A stretch of 47,048 bases of DNA from an uncultured Treponema sp. (lineage in GTDB: Bacteria > Spirochaetota > Spirochaetia > Treponematales > Treponemataceae), in the NCBI GenBank assembly GCA_937877515.1, contig CALFIX010000060.1, positions 1 to 47,048 of the forward strand. The letters run 5' to 3'. Made by a program: the position numbers and the translations under genes. Each line of letters opens with the position of its first letter. Within the stretch, counting starts at the first letter, position 1. Shown here one piece after another: positions 22,713-30,697 of the stretch. The notes under the pieces were generated by a model. It had not been told where the DNA came from. It did no database searches and saw only the letters and a program-made list of their open reading frames with translations.

Positions 22713-24206
22713 ATGCAATTATCACAGAATATAATTCATTTTGAAACATTAGGATGCCGCTTAAATCAAGACGAAACAGAAGGGGCTGCCCGTAGTTTTA
22801 CGCTTTCAGGTTTTAAAAGCGACCTCGCAGGCGTTAGTGCAAAAACGTCAGAAAATTTAGATGTAATTCTTTCCGTAATAAATACCTGCACTGTTACTAC
22901 AAAAGCTGAGCAGAAAGCCAGACGTCTTATAAGACTTCTTTTAGAAAAGTATCCTAATGCTCCTGTTGTAGTTACGGGATGTTATGCTGAACTAGATGCA
23001 AAAGAAATTAGAGCCATAGCACCAGAGAGAATAAGTGTCTTAGCCGGAACTTGTAAATTTTATTTAAGTGCTCTTGCTTCAGGCTTTAAGGAAAATATAG
23101 ATTCTTTTTTAGATACCAATGGACTTATAAAAGCTTCTCTGCTGGATGATTTTTTTGCAGATGTAAAAGCTAACGAGAAAAAATTTTCTTTAAATTCCTC
23201 TTCTAAGCTTTCTCCGGTAAATTTAAGAGCTCCAGCAAGGGCTTTAGACACGTTTTCCTTGTACACTCCTGTTTTTGAAAAACACAGCAGGGCGTCCATA
23301 AAAATACAGGACGGCTGCAACTGTTCATGCTCTTTCTGCAGAATTCATTTGGCGAGGGGAACTTCCCTTTCTCTGGAAGCAGACGATGTTTTGCGTCGCG
23401 TTAGAGATTTAGAAGAGCGTGGTGTTAATGAAGTTGTCTGCACAGGTGTAAATTTAAGTCAGTATTCTTCTTTTACTTCTGAAGGAAAGAAAATTGATTT
23501 TACCTCACTTTTAGAGCTTTTAGTAAGAAATACAGAACGAATAAAACTCCGCATTTCTTCTCTTTATCCTCAGAGTGTAGATGAACGTTTTTGCAGCGTC
23601 ATATCTTCTCCAAGAATTCAGCCTTTCTTTCACTTAAGCATTCAAAGTGGAAGCGACAGAATCTTAAAAGCCATGAATCGTCCTCATGATGTAACTTCTG
23701 TTTTACATTCTGTTGAACTGCTTCGAAGTGTAAAAAACTCTCCTTTTATTTCTTCAGATATCATTGCAGGCTTTCCGGGTGAAAGCGAAGAAGATTTTGT
23801 ACTTACTAAAGAGCTTTGCGACAGAATAAATTTTGCCTGGATTCATGCTTTTCCTTTTAGTGCCCGACCTGGAACAAAGGCTTTTTCTATGACTCCGAAA
23901 ATTCCGGAACGTGTAAAGGATGAAAGAGTTTTGTATCTTACAGAAAGGGCCGTTGCAGGAAAGATAAACTATATAAATGAATGGCAGAATAAAACTGTGA
24001 GTGCAATTGTAGAATCTCCTAAAGATGACGGTAATGTTTTGCACGTCGTAACAGAAAATTTTTTACACGCAGAATGTATAGTCTCTTCTGAGCAGAAAAA
24101 GGCTTTAAAAGGCGGTATGAGCGTAAACGTAAAAGTCGGTAACCCTAAAGAAGATTTTATCCGGGCAGGAAAAGAAATTGAGTGTTCCGGAGAAATTATT
24201 TTTTAA
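22713..24206 (+). CDS. mtaB: tRNA threonylcarbamoyladenosine methylthiotransferase MtaB-like
   Basis: A radical-SAM enzyme predicted to add a methylthio group to t6A37 of ANN-decoding tRNAs. The N-terminal cluster domain holds FETLGCRLNQDE, VINTCTVT and VVTGCYAE, each with one [4Fe-4S] Cys. The radical-SAM core begins IKIQDGCNCSCSFCRIHLARG with the CxxxCxxC motif, followed by GVNLSQYSS, LRISSLYPQSVD, FFHLSIQSGSDRILKAMNRP and DIIAGFPGESEEDF. A TRAM-like domain closes the protein. At 497 residues it is longer than typical MtaB (about 430-440), because of an insertion around residues 120-190 between the Cys domains. No ribosome site is evident; TGTAAT (22700-22705) lies seven bases upstream. MiaB or RimO are less likely given the NTCTVT motif. 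Confidence 0.82.
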   Translation: MQLSQNIIHFETLGCRLNQDETEGAARSFTLSGFKSDLAGVSAKTSENLDVILSVINTCTVTTKAEQKARRLIRLLLEKYPNAPVVVTGCYAELDAKEIRAIAPERISVLAGTCKFYLSALASGFKENIDSFLDTNGLIKASLLDDFFADVKANEKKFSLNSSSKLSPVNLRAPARALDTFSLYTPVFEKHSRASIKIQDGCNCSCSFCRIHLARGTSLSLEADDVLRRVRDLEERGVNEVVCTGVNLSQYSSFTSEGKKIDFTSLLELLVRNTERIKLRISSLYPQSVDERFCSVISSPRIQPFFHLSIQSGSDRILKAMNRPHDVTSVLHSVELLRSVKNSPFISSDIIAGFPGESEEDFVLTKELCDRINFAWIHAFPFSARPGTKAFSMTPKIPERVKDERVLYLTERAVAGKINYINEWQNKTVSAIVESPKDDGNVLHVVTENFLHAECIVSSEQKKALKGGMSVNVKVGNPKEDFIRAGKEIECSGEIIF

Positions 24207-24214
24207 TAAAAATA

Positions 24215-24241
24215 TTGACGTTTTAGAAAAGAATTTATTAT
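24215..24241 (+). promoter_or_regulatory. Candidate promoter of grpE-dnaK
   Basis: TTGACG (24215-24220) and TATTAT (24236-24241) are separated by 15 bases, slightly short. A CIRCE element (TTAGCACTC/GAGTGCTAA) was looked for and not found, nor is hrcA present upstream, so heat-shock control by HrcA is not supported. Confidence 0.4.
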
Positions 24242-24295
24242 CTTCTATGATAACAAATGATTTTACCAGTTATTTAAGATGCTGAGGAATATGAG

Positions 24296-24931
24296 ATGAG
24301 TGAAGAAAATGAAAAAGCTTCAGAAGAAGAAACTTTAGAGCAAAATGTTTCTAACGAAGCAGAGCCTTGTTCTGCAGAACCTTGTTCAGAAGAATCTGAG
24401 GCAGAGAAAGAAGAAAAAGTTAATGACGAAGCTAAAAAACTTTCTCCGGAAGAAGAGAAAATTTTAGAGCTTGAAAAAAAGCTTTCAGAACTAGAAAAAG
24501 AACGTGATGACTATAAAGACAAGTATTTGAGAAGTGCTGCTGATTTTCAGAATCTTAGAAAAAGAGCTTTACAGGAAAAGCAGGAGGCCTTTGATTATGG
24601 GAACGCAAACCTCTTAAAAGATCTCCTGGACAGTCTGGACAATTTTGACAGAACCGTTCAGGCTGCCGCAACTGCTACAGATGCAAAGAGCATTGCAGAT
24701 GGCGTAACAATGATAAACAATAGCCTTGTAAGCATGTTGGAAAATAAGTACAATCTTACTTCTTACGGGGTAAAAGGGGAAGAGTTTAACCCAGATATTC
24801 ATGAGGCAATCGGCATGCAGGAAGGTGATGTTTCGTCTGAACAAATTGCAGAAGTTTACCTTAAGGGTTACAAGTTAAAAGACCGTGTTATCAGACACGC
24901 TAAAGTTATGGTAATAAAGCCAAAGGCTTAA
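24296..24931 (+). CDS. grpE: Nucleotide exchange factor GrpE
   Basis: GrpE promotes ADP release from DnaK. The 211-residue protein has a long acidic, Glu-rich N-terminal tail (about residues 1-55), a coiled-coil helix (LELEKKLSELEKERDDYKDK), and the GrpE core: LRSAADFQNLRKRALQEKQE, LLDSLDNFDRTVQAA, GVKGEEFNPDIHEAIGMQ and LKGYKLKDRVIRHAKVMVI. The start has GAGG nine bases upstream. The gene directly precedes dnaK (34 bases), one operon. The acidic tail with its Cys-containing EPCSAEPCSEE repeat is longer than usual. Confidence 0.93.
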   Translation: MSEENEKASEEETLEQNVSNEAEPCSAEPCSEESEAEKEEKVNDEAKKLSPEEEKILELEKKLSELEKERDDYKDKYLRSAADFQNLRKRALQEKQEAFDYGNANLLKDLLDSLDNFDRTVQAAATATDAKSIADGVTMINNSLVSMLENKYNLTSYGVKGEEFNPDIHEAIGMQEGDVSSEQIAEVYLKGYKLKDRVIRHAKVMVIKPKA

Positions 24932-24965
24932 ATCTTATAAGGCATTTAATTAGGAGAAATAAACT

Positions 24966-26915
24966 ATGGGAAAGATTATTGGTATTGACTTAGGAACAAC
25001 AAACTCTTGTGTTGCAGTTATGGAAGGCGGAAAGCCTGTTGTCATTCAGAACTCAGAAGGTTTCCGCACAACTCCTTCTATCGTAGGCTTTACGGCAAAA
25101 GGCGACCGTGTTGTAGGACTTCCTGCAAAAAACCAGATGGTTACAAACCCAAAGAATACAGTTTACTCTGTAAAGCGTCTTATTGGTCACAGATACAATG
25201 AGCTTTCTGGAGAAGCTACAAAGCTTCCTTATACAATTAAAGACCATGGCGAAGATGTTCGTGTAGAAGTTCAGGAAAACGGCACAAGCAAAGAATTTAG
25301 CCCACAGGAAATTAGTGCATTTATTTTGCAGAAGATGAAGAAGACAGCAGAAGACTACCTTGGAGAAACAGTTTCTGAAGCTGTAATTACAGTTCCTGCT
25401 TATTTTAACGATGCACAGCGTCAGGCTACAAAAGATGCCGGTAAAATTGCAGGTTTGGATGTAAAGCGTATTATTAACGAGCCTACAGCAGCTTCTTTAG
25501 CATTCGGTTTTGACAAGGACCAGAAGTCTGAACGTACAATTGCAGTTTATGACCTTGGTGGTGGTACATTTGATATTTCTATTCTTGAATTAGGTGACGG
25601 CGTTTTTGAAGTAAAATCTACAAACGGAAACACTCACTTAGGTGGTGACGACTGGGACCGCTGCATTGTTAACTGGCTTATTGACGGCTTTAAAGCTGAC
25701 ACTGGTATAGATCTTTCTGGGGACGCTATGGCTTTGCAGCGTCTTCGTGATGAAGCAGAAAAAGCAAAGATTGCTCTTTCCAACCAGACAACTACAGAAA
25801 TTAACTTGCCTTTTATTACTGCAGATGCTACAGGACCAAAGCATTTACAGCGTTCTTTAAGCCGTGCAGAATTTGAGAAGATGACAGACCATCTTTTTGA
25901 AGCAACTCGTGAACCTTGTGTAAAGGCTATGAAAGATGCAGAAATTACAGCAGACAAAATTGACGAAGTTTTGCTTGTTGGTGGTTCCAGCCGTATGCCA
26001 AAAGTTCAGGAAATTGTAAAAGCTATCTTTGGAAAAGAAGGTAGCCGTGCAGTTAACCCGGACGAAGCTGTTGCAATTGGTGCTGCCATTCAGGGTGGTG
26101 TTTTAGGTGGAGACGTTAAAGACGTTCTTCTTTTAGACGTAACTCCTCTTTCTTTAGGTATTGAAACAATGGGTGGCGTTATGACTAAGCTCATTAATCG
26201 TAACACAACAATTCCTACAAAGAAGAGCCAGGTATTCTCTACAGCAGCAGACGGTCAGACAGCAGTAAGCATTCATGTTTTACAGGGTGAACGTGAGATG
26301 GCAGACCAGAACCGCACTTTAGGTCGCTTTGACTTAGTTGGTATTCCTGCAGCTCCTCGTGGTGTTCCACAGATTGAAGTTACTTTTGACATTGACGCAA
26401 ACGGTATTGTTCACGTAAGTGCAAAAGATAAGGGTACTGGTAAAGAGCAGCATATTCAGATTCAGTCTTCTAGTGGTCTTTCTGAAGAAGAAATTAACCG
26501 CATGGTAAAGGATGCAGAAGCTAATGCAGAGGCTGACAAAAAGAAGAGAGAAAGTGTAGATGCCCGTAACGAAGCAGATAGCCTTGTTTATCAGACAGAA
26601 AAAACATTAAAAGACCTTGGCGACAAAGTAAGTGCTTCTGATAAGGAAGCTATAGAAAAGGCTTCTAATGAGCTAAAAGAAGCTCTTAAGGGCGACAACG
26701 TAGAAGACATTAAAGCAAAGACAGAGGCTTTAAAGCAGGCTTCTTATAAGATTGCAGAAGAAATGTATAAGCAGCAGGCTGCTCAGGGGGCAGGTGCTGC
26801 AGGTGAAACCGGTACTTCTTCTAATGCAGGAGCAAATGCAGGTTCTTCAAGCTCAAGCGGTTTTGATAAGGGCTCTGCAGATGATGTTCAGTATGAGGTA
26901 CATGACGATAAGTAA
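24966..26915 (+). CDS. dnaK: Molecular chaperone DnaK (Hsp70)
   Basis: The 649-residue Hsp70 binds exposed hydrophobic segments of client proteins in an ATP-dependent cycle. Phosphate-1 motif IGIDLGTTNSCVAVMEGG is at residues 4-21, phosphate-2 is IAVYDLGGGTFDISILELGD, the adenosine motif is EVLLVGGSSRMPKVQEIV, the linker DVLLLDVTPLSLGIETMGGV, and the substrate domain and lid follow. The C-terminus ends VHDDK after a Gly/Ala/Ser-rich disordered tail, typical of the family. TTAGGAGA precedes the ATG. A strong intrinsic terminator lies 34 bases after the stop. Its DnaJ partner is encoded further on (29499) behind accessory genes. Confidence 0.97.
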   Translation: MGKIIGIDLGTTNSCVAVMEGGKPVVIQNSEGFRTTPSIVGFTAKGDRVVGLPAKNQMVTNPKNTVYSVKRLIGHRYNELSGEATKLPYTIKDHGEDVRVEVQENGTSKEFSPQEISAFILQKMKKTAEDYLGETVSEAVITVPAYFNDAQRQATKDAGKIAGLDVKRIINEPTAASLAFGFDKDQKSERTIAVYDLGGGTFDISILELGDGVFEVKSTNGNTHLGGDDWDRCIVNWLIDGFKADTGIDLSGDAMALQRLRDEAEKAKIALSNQTTTEINLPFITADATGPKHLQRSLSRAEFEKMTDHLFEATREPCVKAMKDAEITADKIDEVLLVGGSSRMPKVQEIVKAIFGKEGSRAVNPDEAVAIGAAIQGGVLGGDVKDVLLLDVTPLSLGIETMGGVMTKLINRNTTIPTKKSQVFSTAADGQTAVSIHVLQGEREMADQNRTLGRFDLVGIPAAPRGVPQIEVTFDIDANGIVHVSAKDKGTGKEQHIQIQSSSGLSEEEINRMVKDAEANAEADKKKRESVDARNEADSLVYQTEKTLKDLGDKVSASDKEAIEKASNELKEALKGDNVEDIKAKTEALKQASYKIAEEMYKQQAAQGAGAAGETGTSSNAGANAGSSSSSGFDKGSADDVQYEVHDDK

Positions 26916-26948
26916 TTTAGGATAAATTACATTCATTTTTTTTATAAC

Positions 26949-26979
26949 AAAAAGGCAGCCCTTTCGGACTGCCTTTTTT
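26949..26979 (+). terminator. Intrinsic terminator of grpE-dnaK
   Basis: AAAAAGGCAG (26949-26958) pairs with CTGCCTTTTT (26969-26978) around a TTTCGG-containing loop, followed by T. The A-rich left arm makes it potentially bidirectional. Confidence 0.85.
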
Positions 26980-26995
26980 AGTGGTAAAAACTCAT

Positions 26996-27157
26996 TTAAT
27001 CGTTACGAACCCAAATTTCGTATTTAAAATTCAATGTTGCCCAATCGTCAGTAGTTGTTCCTGTAGTTGAACCACCTTCTGAATAGTTTAAAGTGATTGA
27101 GTTTTCAGAAACAGTGTAAGTACCTGTATATGTTATTACCTTCTCTTGTATTAAAAC
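26996..27157 (-). pseudogene. 3' remnant paralogous to the adjacent lipoprotein gene
   Basis: On the minus strand the frame between a stop at 27158-27160 and TAA at 26998-26996 encodes ITYTGTYTVSENSITLNYSE, then a tail with TTDDWATLNFKYEIWVRND. This parallels the end of the upstream lipoprotein (FTGTYTVSDNTLIITYSGQN, then TTSDNWETFELGALKCKLKQ). It has no start or signal peptide, so it appears to be the leftover of a tandem copy or of an alternative C-terminus. Confidence 0.6.
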
Positions 27158-27163
27158 TTATTC

Positions 27164-27710
27164 TTACTGCTTAAGCTTACACTTCAATGCTCCTAGTTCG
27201 AATGTTTCCCAGTTATCAGAAGTAGTTGCTGTTATAGGATTTTGACCTGAATAGGTTATAATTAATGTGTTATCACTAACAGTGTATGTTCCAGTGAAAA
27301 TATCTCCTTCATAATATTCACTAGCATTTCCCCAGTCTAGAGTGCAATTTCCATTGTCGAAGGTATAAGAAGCTTTCTCAAATGTTTCCATAGCAGAATC
27401 ATATTCTGTTGTTATAATATTGGTTTCTTGTACTTCTGTTCCATCTTTTACAACAGTATATGTGTCTCCATTTTTAGTTACTACTATTGTTGTTGAATCT
27501 GAAGCAAACGTTATAGTCGCTCCATCCAAACTTATAGAATATGTTCCGACTGGCAAAACTTCGTCAAAATAATTGTCATCGACGATTTGTCCAAATCTTA
27601 TGATACTGTAAGAACAACCTGAAACTGGATCTGCGTCCTTACATCCGGTTACCCCCCCCCATAATAAGAAGAGAAGTGAAGAGTGCTGCAATTTTTAAAA
27701 TTTTTTTCAT
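27164..27710 (-). CDS. Phase-variable (currently frameshifted) lipoprotein
   Basis: The start with the perfect TAAGGAGG site is ATG at 27710, giving MKKILKIAALFTSLLIM, a lipoprotein signal. A run of nine G on the coding strand (27652-27660) then follows. With nine G the signal frame stops after a few residues; with eight it continues as GGVTGCKDADPVSG, where VTGC is a proper lipobox, and runs on to the stop at 27164. The body is beta-rich with no known domain (SYSIIRFGQIVDDNYF, TVSDNTLIITYSG), like other small treponeme surface lipoproteins. So the gene is off by one G here and probably switches by slipped-strand mispairing; a homopolymer sequencing error is the alternative. A TTG-start frame without the signal gives 175 residues. 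Confidence 0.7.
27652..27660. repeat. Poly-G/C tract of nine in a signal-peptide coding region
   Basis: Nine consecutive C on the plus strand (G on the coding strand) lie inside the signal peptide/lipobox of the lipoprotein gene at 27164-27710. It is the only such long G/C run noticed in the window. Confidence 0.9.
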
Positions 27711-27787
27711 AAAAGCCTCCTTAAGGTTTTATAGGTGTAGTTTTTAGTGCATCTTAAAAACTTAAAAATTTTTAAGGCATTGTAATA

Positions 27788-27816
27788 AGTTTAAGTCGTT
27801 ATTAAGGCTTTGTCAA
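27788..27816 (-). promoter_or_regulatory. Promoter of the poly-G lipoprotein gene
   Basis: On the minus strand a perfect TTGACA (27811-27816), a 17-base spacer and TAAACT (27788-27793) precede a roughly 70-base leader with the TAAGGAGG ribosome site and a 16-bp palindrome (CTTAAAAATTTTTAAG). Confidence 0.55.
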
Positions 27817-27861
27817 TTTTTGCTATGAGATTTTCTATTTTTAAGAAGAGTTTTTTTTATA

Positions 27862-27890
27862 TTTTCATTTTCTAAAAAAAACTGTATATT
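27862..27890 (+). promoter_or_regulatory. Candidate promoter of the 27897 gene
   Basis: TTTTCA (27862-27867), a 17-base spacer and TATATT (27885-27890) end six bases before the ATG at 27897. No ribosome site is present; a leaderless transcript is likely. Confidence 0.45.
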
Positions 27891-27896
27891 ACTTTT

Positions 27897-28478
27897 ATGA
27901 ATAAGAAAATTTTTGCATTGATTTTATTACTTTGTGTTTTTCCTTTAGCTTTTGCTGATGTTGATTTGGAGCTTCCTGTAGGTTCTGTTTTTGCCCTTTC
28001 TGAGATTCCTACAGACGGTAACCAAGCTTACTCCATGTTTTTTCCTTACTTTGAAGCAGGTCCGTTAACCTGTCGTTATAATTTTGCTCCAGATAGTGAA
28101 GCTTCCCGCTGGACTTTTGGTTTAGGAGGAAGCCTTCTTTTGTGGCCTTTTCAGACGGTATGTGCTTCCGGAAGTGCGGTTTTCCGTATAAAGGATTTTA
28201 GAAATGATTCTTATTTAGAGCTTGTAAATGCCTTGGATGCGGGGATTTTTATGCTTTTTTCCAGCTATTATGATGTAGAGCAGGGAAAGAAAGTTTCTCT
28301 GCCATATTTTTCGCCGGCACTGGGTTACACTCTGGCATTAAACTACCACTTTGCGAACGAGTCTCCGTTTTATTTGGGCGGAGCTTTTCGCATGGGAGGT
28401 GCAGACATAAGCGGTTCGTTTATGTTTGTTTATGCAGTAAACCTGACTTGCGGCTTTAGGATTAAAACAGGAATGTAA
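27897..28478 (+). CDS. Putative small outer-membrane barrel protein
   Basis: The 193-residue protein has a signal peptide (IFALILLLCVFPLAFADV) and then alternating hydrophobic/aromatic strands with turn-like GN and DF loops (SMFFPYFEAGPLTCRYNF, WTFGLGGSLLLWPF, ALGYTLALNYHFANESPFYL and a final YAVNLTCGFRIKTG). It resembles the short barrel-like proteins that are common in treponemes; no family name is recognised. It is flanked by the divergent poly-G lipoprotein gene and the convergent hydrolase gene, with no shared operon. The start codon lacks a ribosome site. Confidence 0.65.
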   Translation: MNKKIFALILLLCVFPLAFADVDLELPVGSVFALSEIPTDGNQAYSMFFPYFEAGPLTCRYNFAPDSEASRWTFGLGGSLLLWPFQTVCASGSAVFRIKDFRNDSYLELVNALDAGIFMLFSSYYDVEQGKKVSLPYFSPALGYTLALNYHFANESPFYLGGAFRMGGADISGSFMFVYAVNLTCGFRIKTGM

Positions 28479-28494
28479 TTTTTTTTAGGAACTT

Positions 28495-29205
28495 TTAGTT
28501 TACTAAGGTTCCTATTGCACTGGCTGTCAGATCCTGCTGCTCTGCTGCAGTAATGGTAGCTTCTCCGTCGCCAGATTGTTCTCCGTAAGAGGCGAAGTGA
28601 CCGTGGTTTCCGCCTTCGATTATGAGCTCCGTAAAGTCTGATGGAAGGTTTGAGCGGTATTTTGAATAGTTTTCTGCATTTAAAACCTTGTCATTCGTTC
28701 CGTATGCGGAGAGAACCTTTAAGCCGGAAGATGTAATGTCTGCGGTTGAGTAGGCTGCCAGAAGAATAAGGCCTTCAAAATCTGACGAGTGACCGGCTAT
28801 GTAGCTTGCCGCCATTGCTCCTCCAAGAGAGTGACCTGCCAGGTACCATTTTGTTATGTCTGTGTTACGCATCTGGACTCTTTTTGCCGCATACATATTT
28901 AAGATTGCAAAATCAGAAGGCATTTGTACTATAATGCATTTTATTCCCTGCTTTGCACATTTTATCATTAAAGGAAGGTAGGCTTCATAAGAGACAAGTC
29001 CTCCAGGGTAGAAAATCAGTCCCTTTGTTGTGCTTGTAGTGGGAGAAGCAATAATGTATTCTCCGTCGTTAGAAAGTGTAACTTCTGTGCCACATTCTTC
29101 TTGTAATTCAGAAAAATCAAAAGTTGAATTGTAACTTGAACATGAGGTTAATAAAAAAATACCTAAAAGTGTTGTTGAAATTAAAGTTGTAATTAATTTT
29201 CTCAT
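28495..29205 (-). CDS. Alpha/beta-hydrolase lipoprotein (esterase-like)
   Basis: The 236-residue protein is a lipoprotein (signal LISTTLLGIFLLTSC, lipid Cys about residue 22) with an alpha/beta-hydrolase fold: YPGGLVSYEAYLPL oxyanion region, nucleophile Ser in LAGHSLGGAMAASYIAG (GHSLGG), acid Asp in AYGTNDKVLN and base His in EGGNHGHFASYG. It matches the short family with GGNH-style His loops, whose substrates are esters or amides at the cell surface, not known precisely. There is no ribosome site; TATATT lies six bases upstream of the ATG. It is transcribed away from dnaJ, with a GC-rich repeat in between. It is intact and may be an accessory gene in the dnaK-dnaJ gap. Confidence 0.8.
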   Translation of the reverse strand: MRKLITTLISTTLLGIFLLTSCSSYNSTFDFSELQEECGTEVTLSNDGEYIIASPTTSTTKGLIFYPGGLVSYEAYLPLMIKCAKQGIKCIIVQMPSDFAILNMYAAKRVQMRNTDITKWYLAGHSLGGAMAASYIAGHSSDFEGLILLAAYSTADITSSGLKVLSAYGTNDKVLNAENYSKYRSNLPSDFTELIIEGGNHGHFASYGEQSGDGEATITAAEQQDLTASAIGTLVN

Positions 29206-29211
29206 GCTTTA

Positions 29212-29240
29212 AATATAATGATAAATGCTATAAAAGTCCA
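29212..29240 (-). promoter_or_regulatory. Candidate promoter of the hydrolase gene
   Basis: On the minus strand TGGACT (29235-29240), a 17-base spacer and TATATT (29212-29217) end six bases before the ATG at 29205. No ribosome site; probably leaderless. Confidence 0.45.
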
Positions 29241-29261
29241 TTCTGTATGAAGAAGCTTTTT

Positions 29262-29340
29262 TAGAAAACCTACGCCCGATTGAAGCCGACGCGTAAGCGT
29301 GTGCGAAGCACCGGAGCGGCGAAAAGCGGGGATCTTGCCA
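29262..29340. repeat. GC-rich palindromic intergenic element
   Basis: This GC-rich patch in AT-rich DNA includes GCGTAAGCG, GTGCGAAGCAC (a GTGC/GCAC hairpin) and further short inverted segments. Its order and sequence resemble the GCGTTAGCG and GTGC...GCAC part of the element at 8207-8304. It lies between the hydrolase gene and dnaJ. The minus-strand ORF across it looks like a chance frame. Confidence 0.45.
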
Positions 29341-29425
29341 TAGATAAAGTACAATTTTATGTTGTTTATCGTAAAGATTTTTTTGCCTTAAGTGAGTTTC
29401 GTCCAAAGTAAAATTTATAAATTTA

Positions 29426-29454
29426 TTGTCTATTTCGCATAATTTTTGTATATT
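29426..29454 (+). promoter_or_regulatory. Candidate promoter of dnaJ
   Basis: TTGTCT (29426-29431), a 17-base spacer and TATATT (29449-29454) precede dnaJ by about 45 bases, including an AGAGGC ribosome site. It gives dnaJ its own transcript, separate from dnaK. Confidence 0.5.
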
Positions 29455-29498
29455 TTATGCAGTATTGATTTTAGTTTTTACATAACAAGAGGCAGAAA

Positions 29499-30644
29499 AT
29501 GGCAGGTAAGCGAGATTATTATGAAGTTTTAGGCATTGATAAAAGTGCGGATAAAGAAGCAATTAAAAAGGCCTATCGTAAGCTTGCTGTAAAATATCAC
29601 CCAGACAGAAACCCTGGCGACAAAGAAGCAGAAGAAAAATTTAAGGAAGCTACGGAAGCCTATGAAGTTTTAAGTGATGACCAGAAGCGTCCAATTTATG
29701 ACCAGTATGGTTTCGCCGGTTTAGATGGAATGGGAGGCGCCGGTGCCGGTGGTTATAGTCATGCATTCCACGACTTTAGTGACCTCTTTGGTGGTGGTTT
29801 TGGAGATATTTTTGAAAACCTCTTTGGTGGTGGAATGGGAGGTGGCTTTGGCGGCTCTTCCCGTCAGAGAGATAATAACACTGGGGCTACTTTACGGTAC
29901 GACCTGGAGATAAGTTTTAAGGACGCCGTTTATGGCTGTAAGACAGATATTCACTTTAGACATAACGAAGCTTGTCCTGTTTGCCATGGTTCAGGGGGTG
30001 CTCAAGGTTCTAGTCGTAAGACTTGTCCGACCTGCCAGGGTATGGGGCAGGTAAGACGAAGTGCAGGGTTCTTTAGTGTTCAGCAGTCATGTCCTACATG
30101 TAATGGAAAGGGGACTGTAATAGATAAGCCTTGTGCTTCTTGCCATGGAACTGGTTTACAGGAAAAAGATAAGATTATGACTATAAGCATTCCTTGCGGA
30201 GTAGATGATGGTCGTCGTATTACTATTCCTCACCAGGGAGATGCCGGTACAAATGGCGGAGCAAGCGGAGACCTTGTTATTGTAATTCATGTAAGGCAGG
30301 ATAAATATTTTGAAAGGGACGGAAACGACCTTTACTGTGCCGTTCCTATAAGTCTTTCTCAGGCTGTTTTGGGTGCAGACGTTACCATAAAAACTTTAGA
30401 CGCTAGAAGCATAACGCTAAAAATTCCTTCTGGAACTACTCAGGGTAAGCTTTTGCGTATAAAAGACGAGGGAGTTCCCGTTACAGGAACAAGTAAGAAG
30501 GGAGACCTTTACGTTAAAGTTATTGTAGAGCTTCCGACACGTCTTAGCCGAGAGATGCAGAAGGTTATGGAAGAATACGCTCGCTTAGAAAAAGCAACTT
30601 CAACTCCAGATTTAGTGCCTTTAGCTCAGTTAGCCCGAGGTTAA
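29499..30644 (+). CDS. dnaJ: Chaperone protein DnaJ (Hsp40)
   Basis: The 381-residue co-chaperone stimulates DnaK ATPase and delivers clients. The J-domain (DYYEVLGIDKSADKEAIKKA, HPD near residue 34) is followed by a Gly/Phe region (GGGFGDIFENLFGG), four zinc-binding repeats (CPVCHGSGGA, CPTCQGMGQV, CPTCNGKGTV, CASCHGTGLQ) and the beta-rich client-binding domains with a dimerisation tail. It is a full type I DnaJ. An AGAGGC site precedes the ATG. It is separated from grpE-dnaK by about 2.5 kb of accessory lipoprotein genes; in many treponemes these chaperone genes lie closer, so insertion is a reasonable inference. Confidence 0.96.
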   Translation: MAGKRDYYEVLGIDKSADKEAIKKAYRKLAVKYHPDRNPGDKEAEEKFKEATEAYEVLSDDQKRPIYDQYGFAGLDGMGGAGAGGYSHAFHDFSDLFGGGFGDIFENLFGGGMGGGFGGSSRQRDNNTGATLRYDLEISFKDAVYGCKTDIHFRHNEACPVCHGSGGAQGSSRKTCPTCQGMGQVRRSAGFFSVQQSCPTCNGKGTVIDKPCASCHGTGLQEKDKIMTISIPCGVDDGRRITIPHQGDAGTNGGASGDLVIVIHVRQDKYFERDGNDLYCAVPISLSQAVLGADVTIKTLDARSITLKIPSGTTQGKLLRIKDEGVPVTGTSKKGDLYVKVIVELPTRLSREMQKVMEEYARLEKATSTPDLVPLAQLARG

Positions 30645-30697
30645 TTGATATTTACTCCAAATAATGTAATAAAAGTGTCTCATGTAAATAAAAATTT

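Noticed and set aside
24207..24295. CIRCE/HrcA operator before grpE-dnaK
   Set aside because: No TTAGCACTC-N9-GAGTGCTAA pair or partial copy is visible.
28475..28515. Hairpin AGGAAC/GTTCCT between the converging 27897 and 28495 genes as a terminator
   Set aside because: The T run precedes the stem in the plus direction and the minus direction has A, so it does not fit an intrinsic terminator for either gene.
29209..29406. 65-codon minus-strand ORF
   Set aside because: It runs through the GC-rich palindromic element and the promoter of the hydrolase gene; no ribosome site and no homology pattern.
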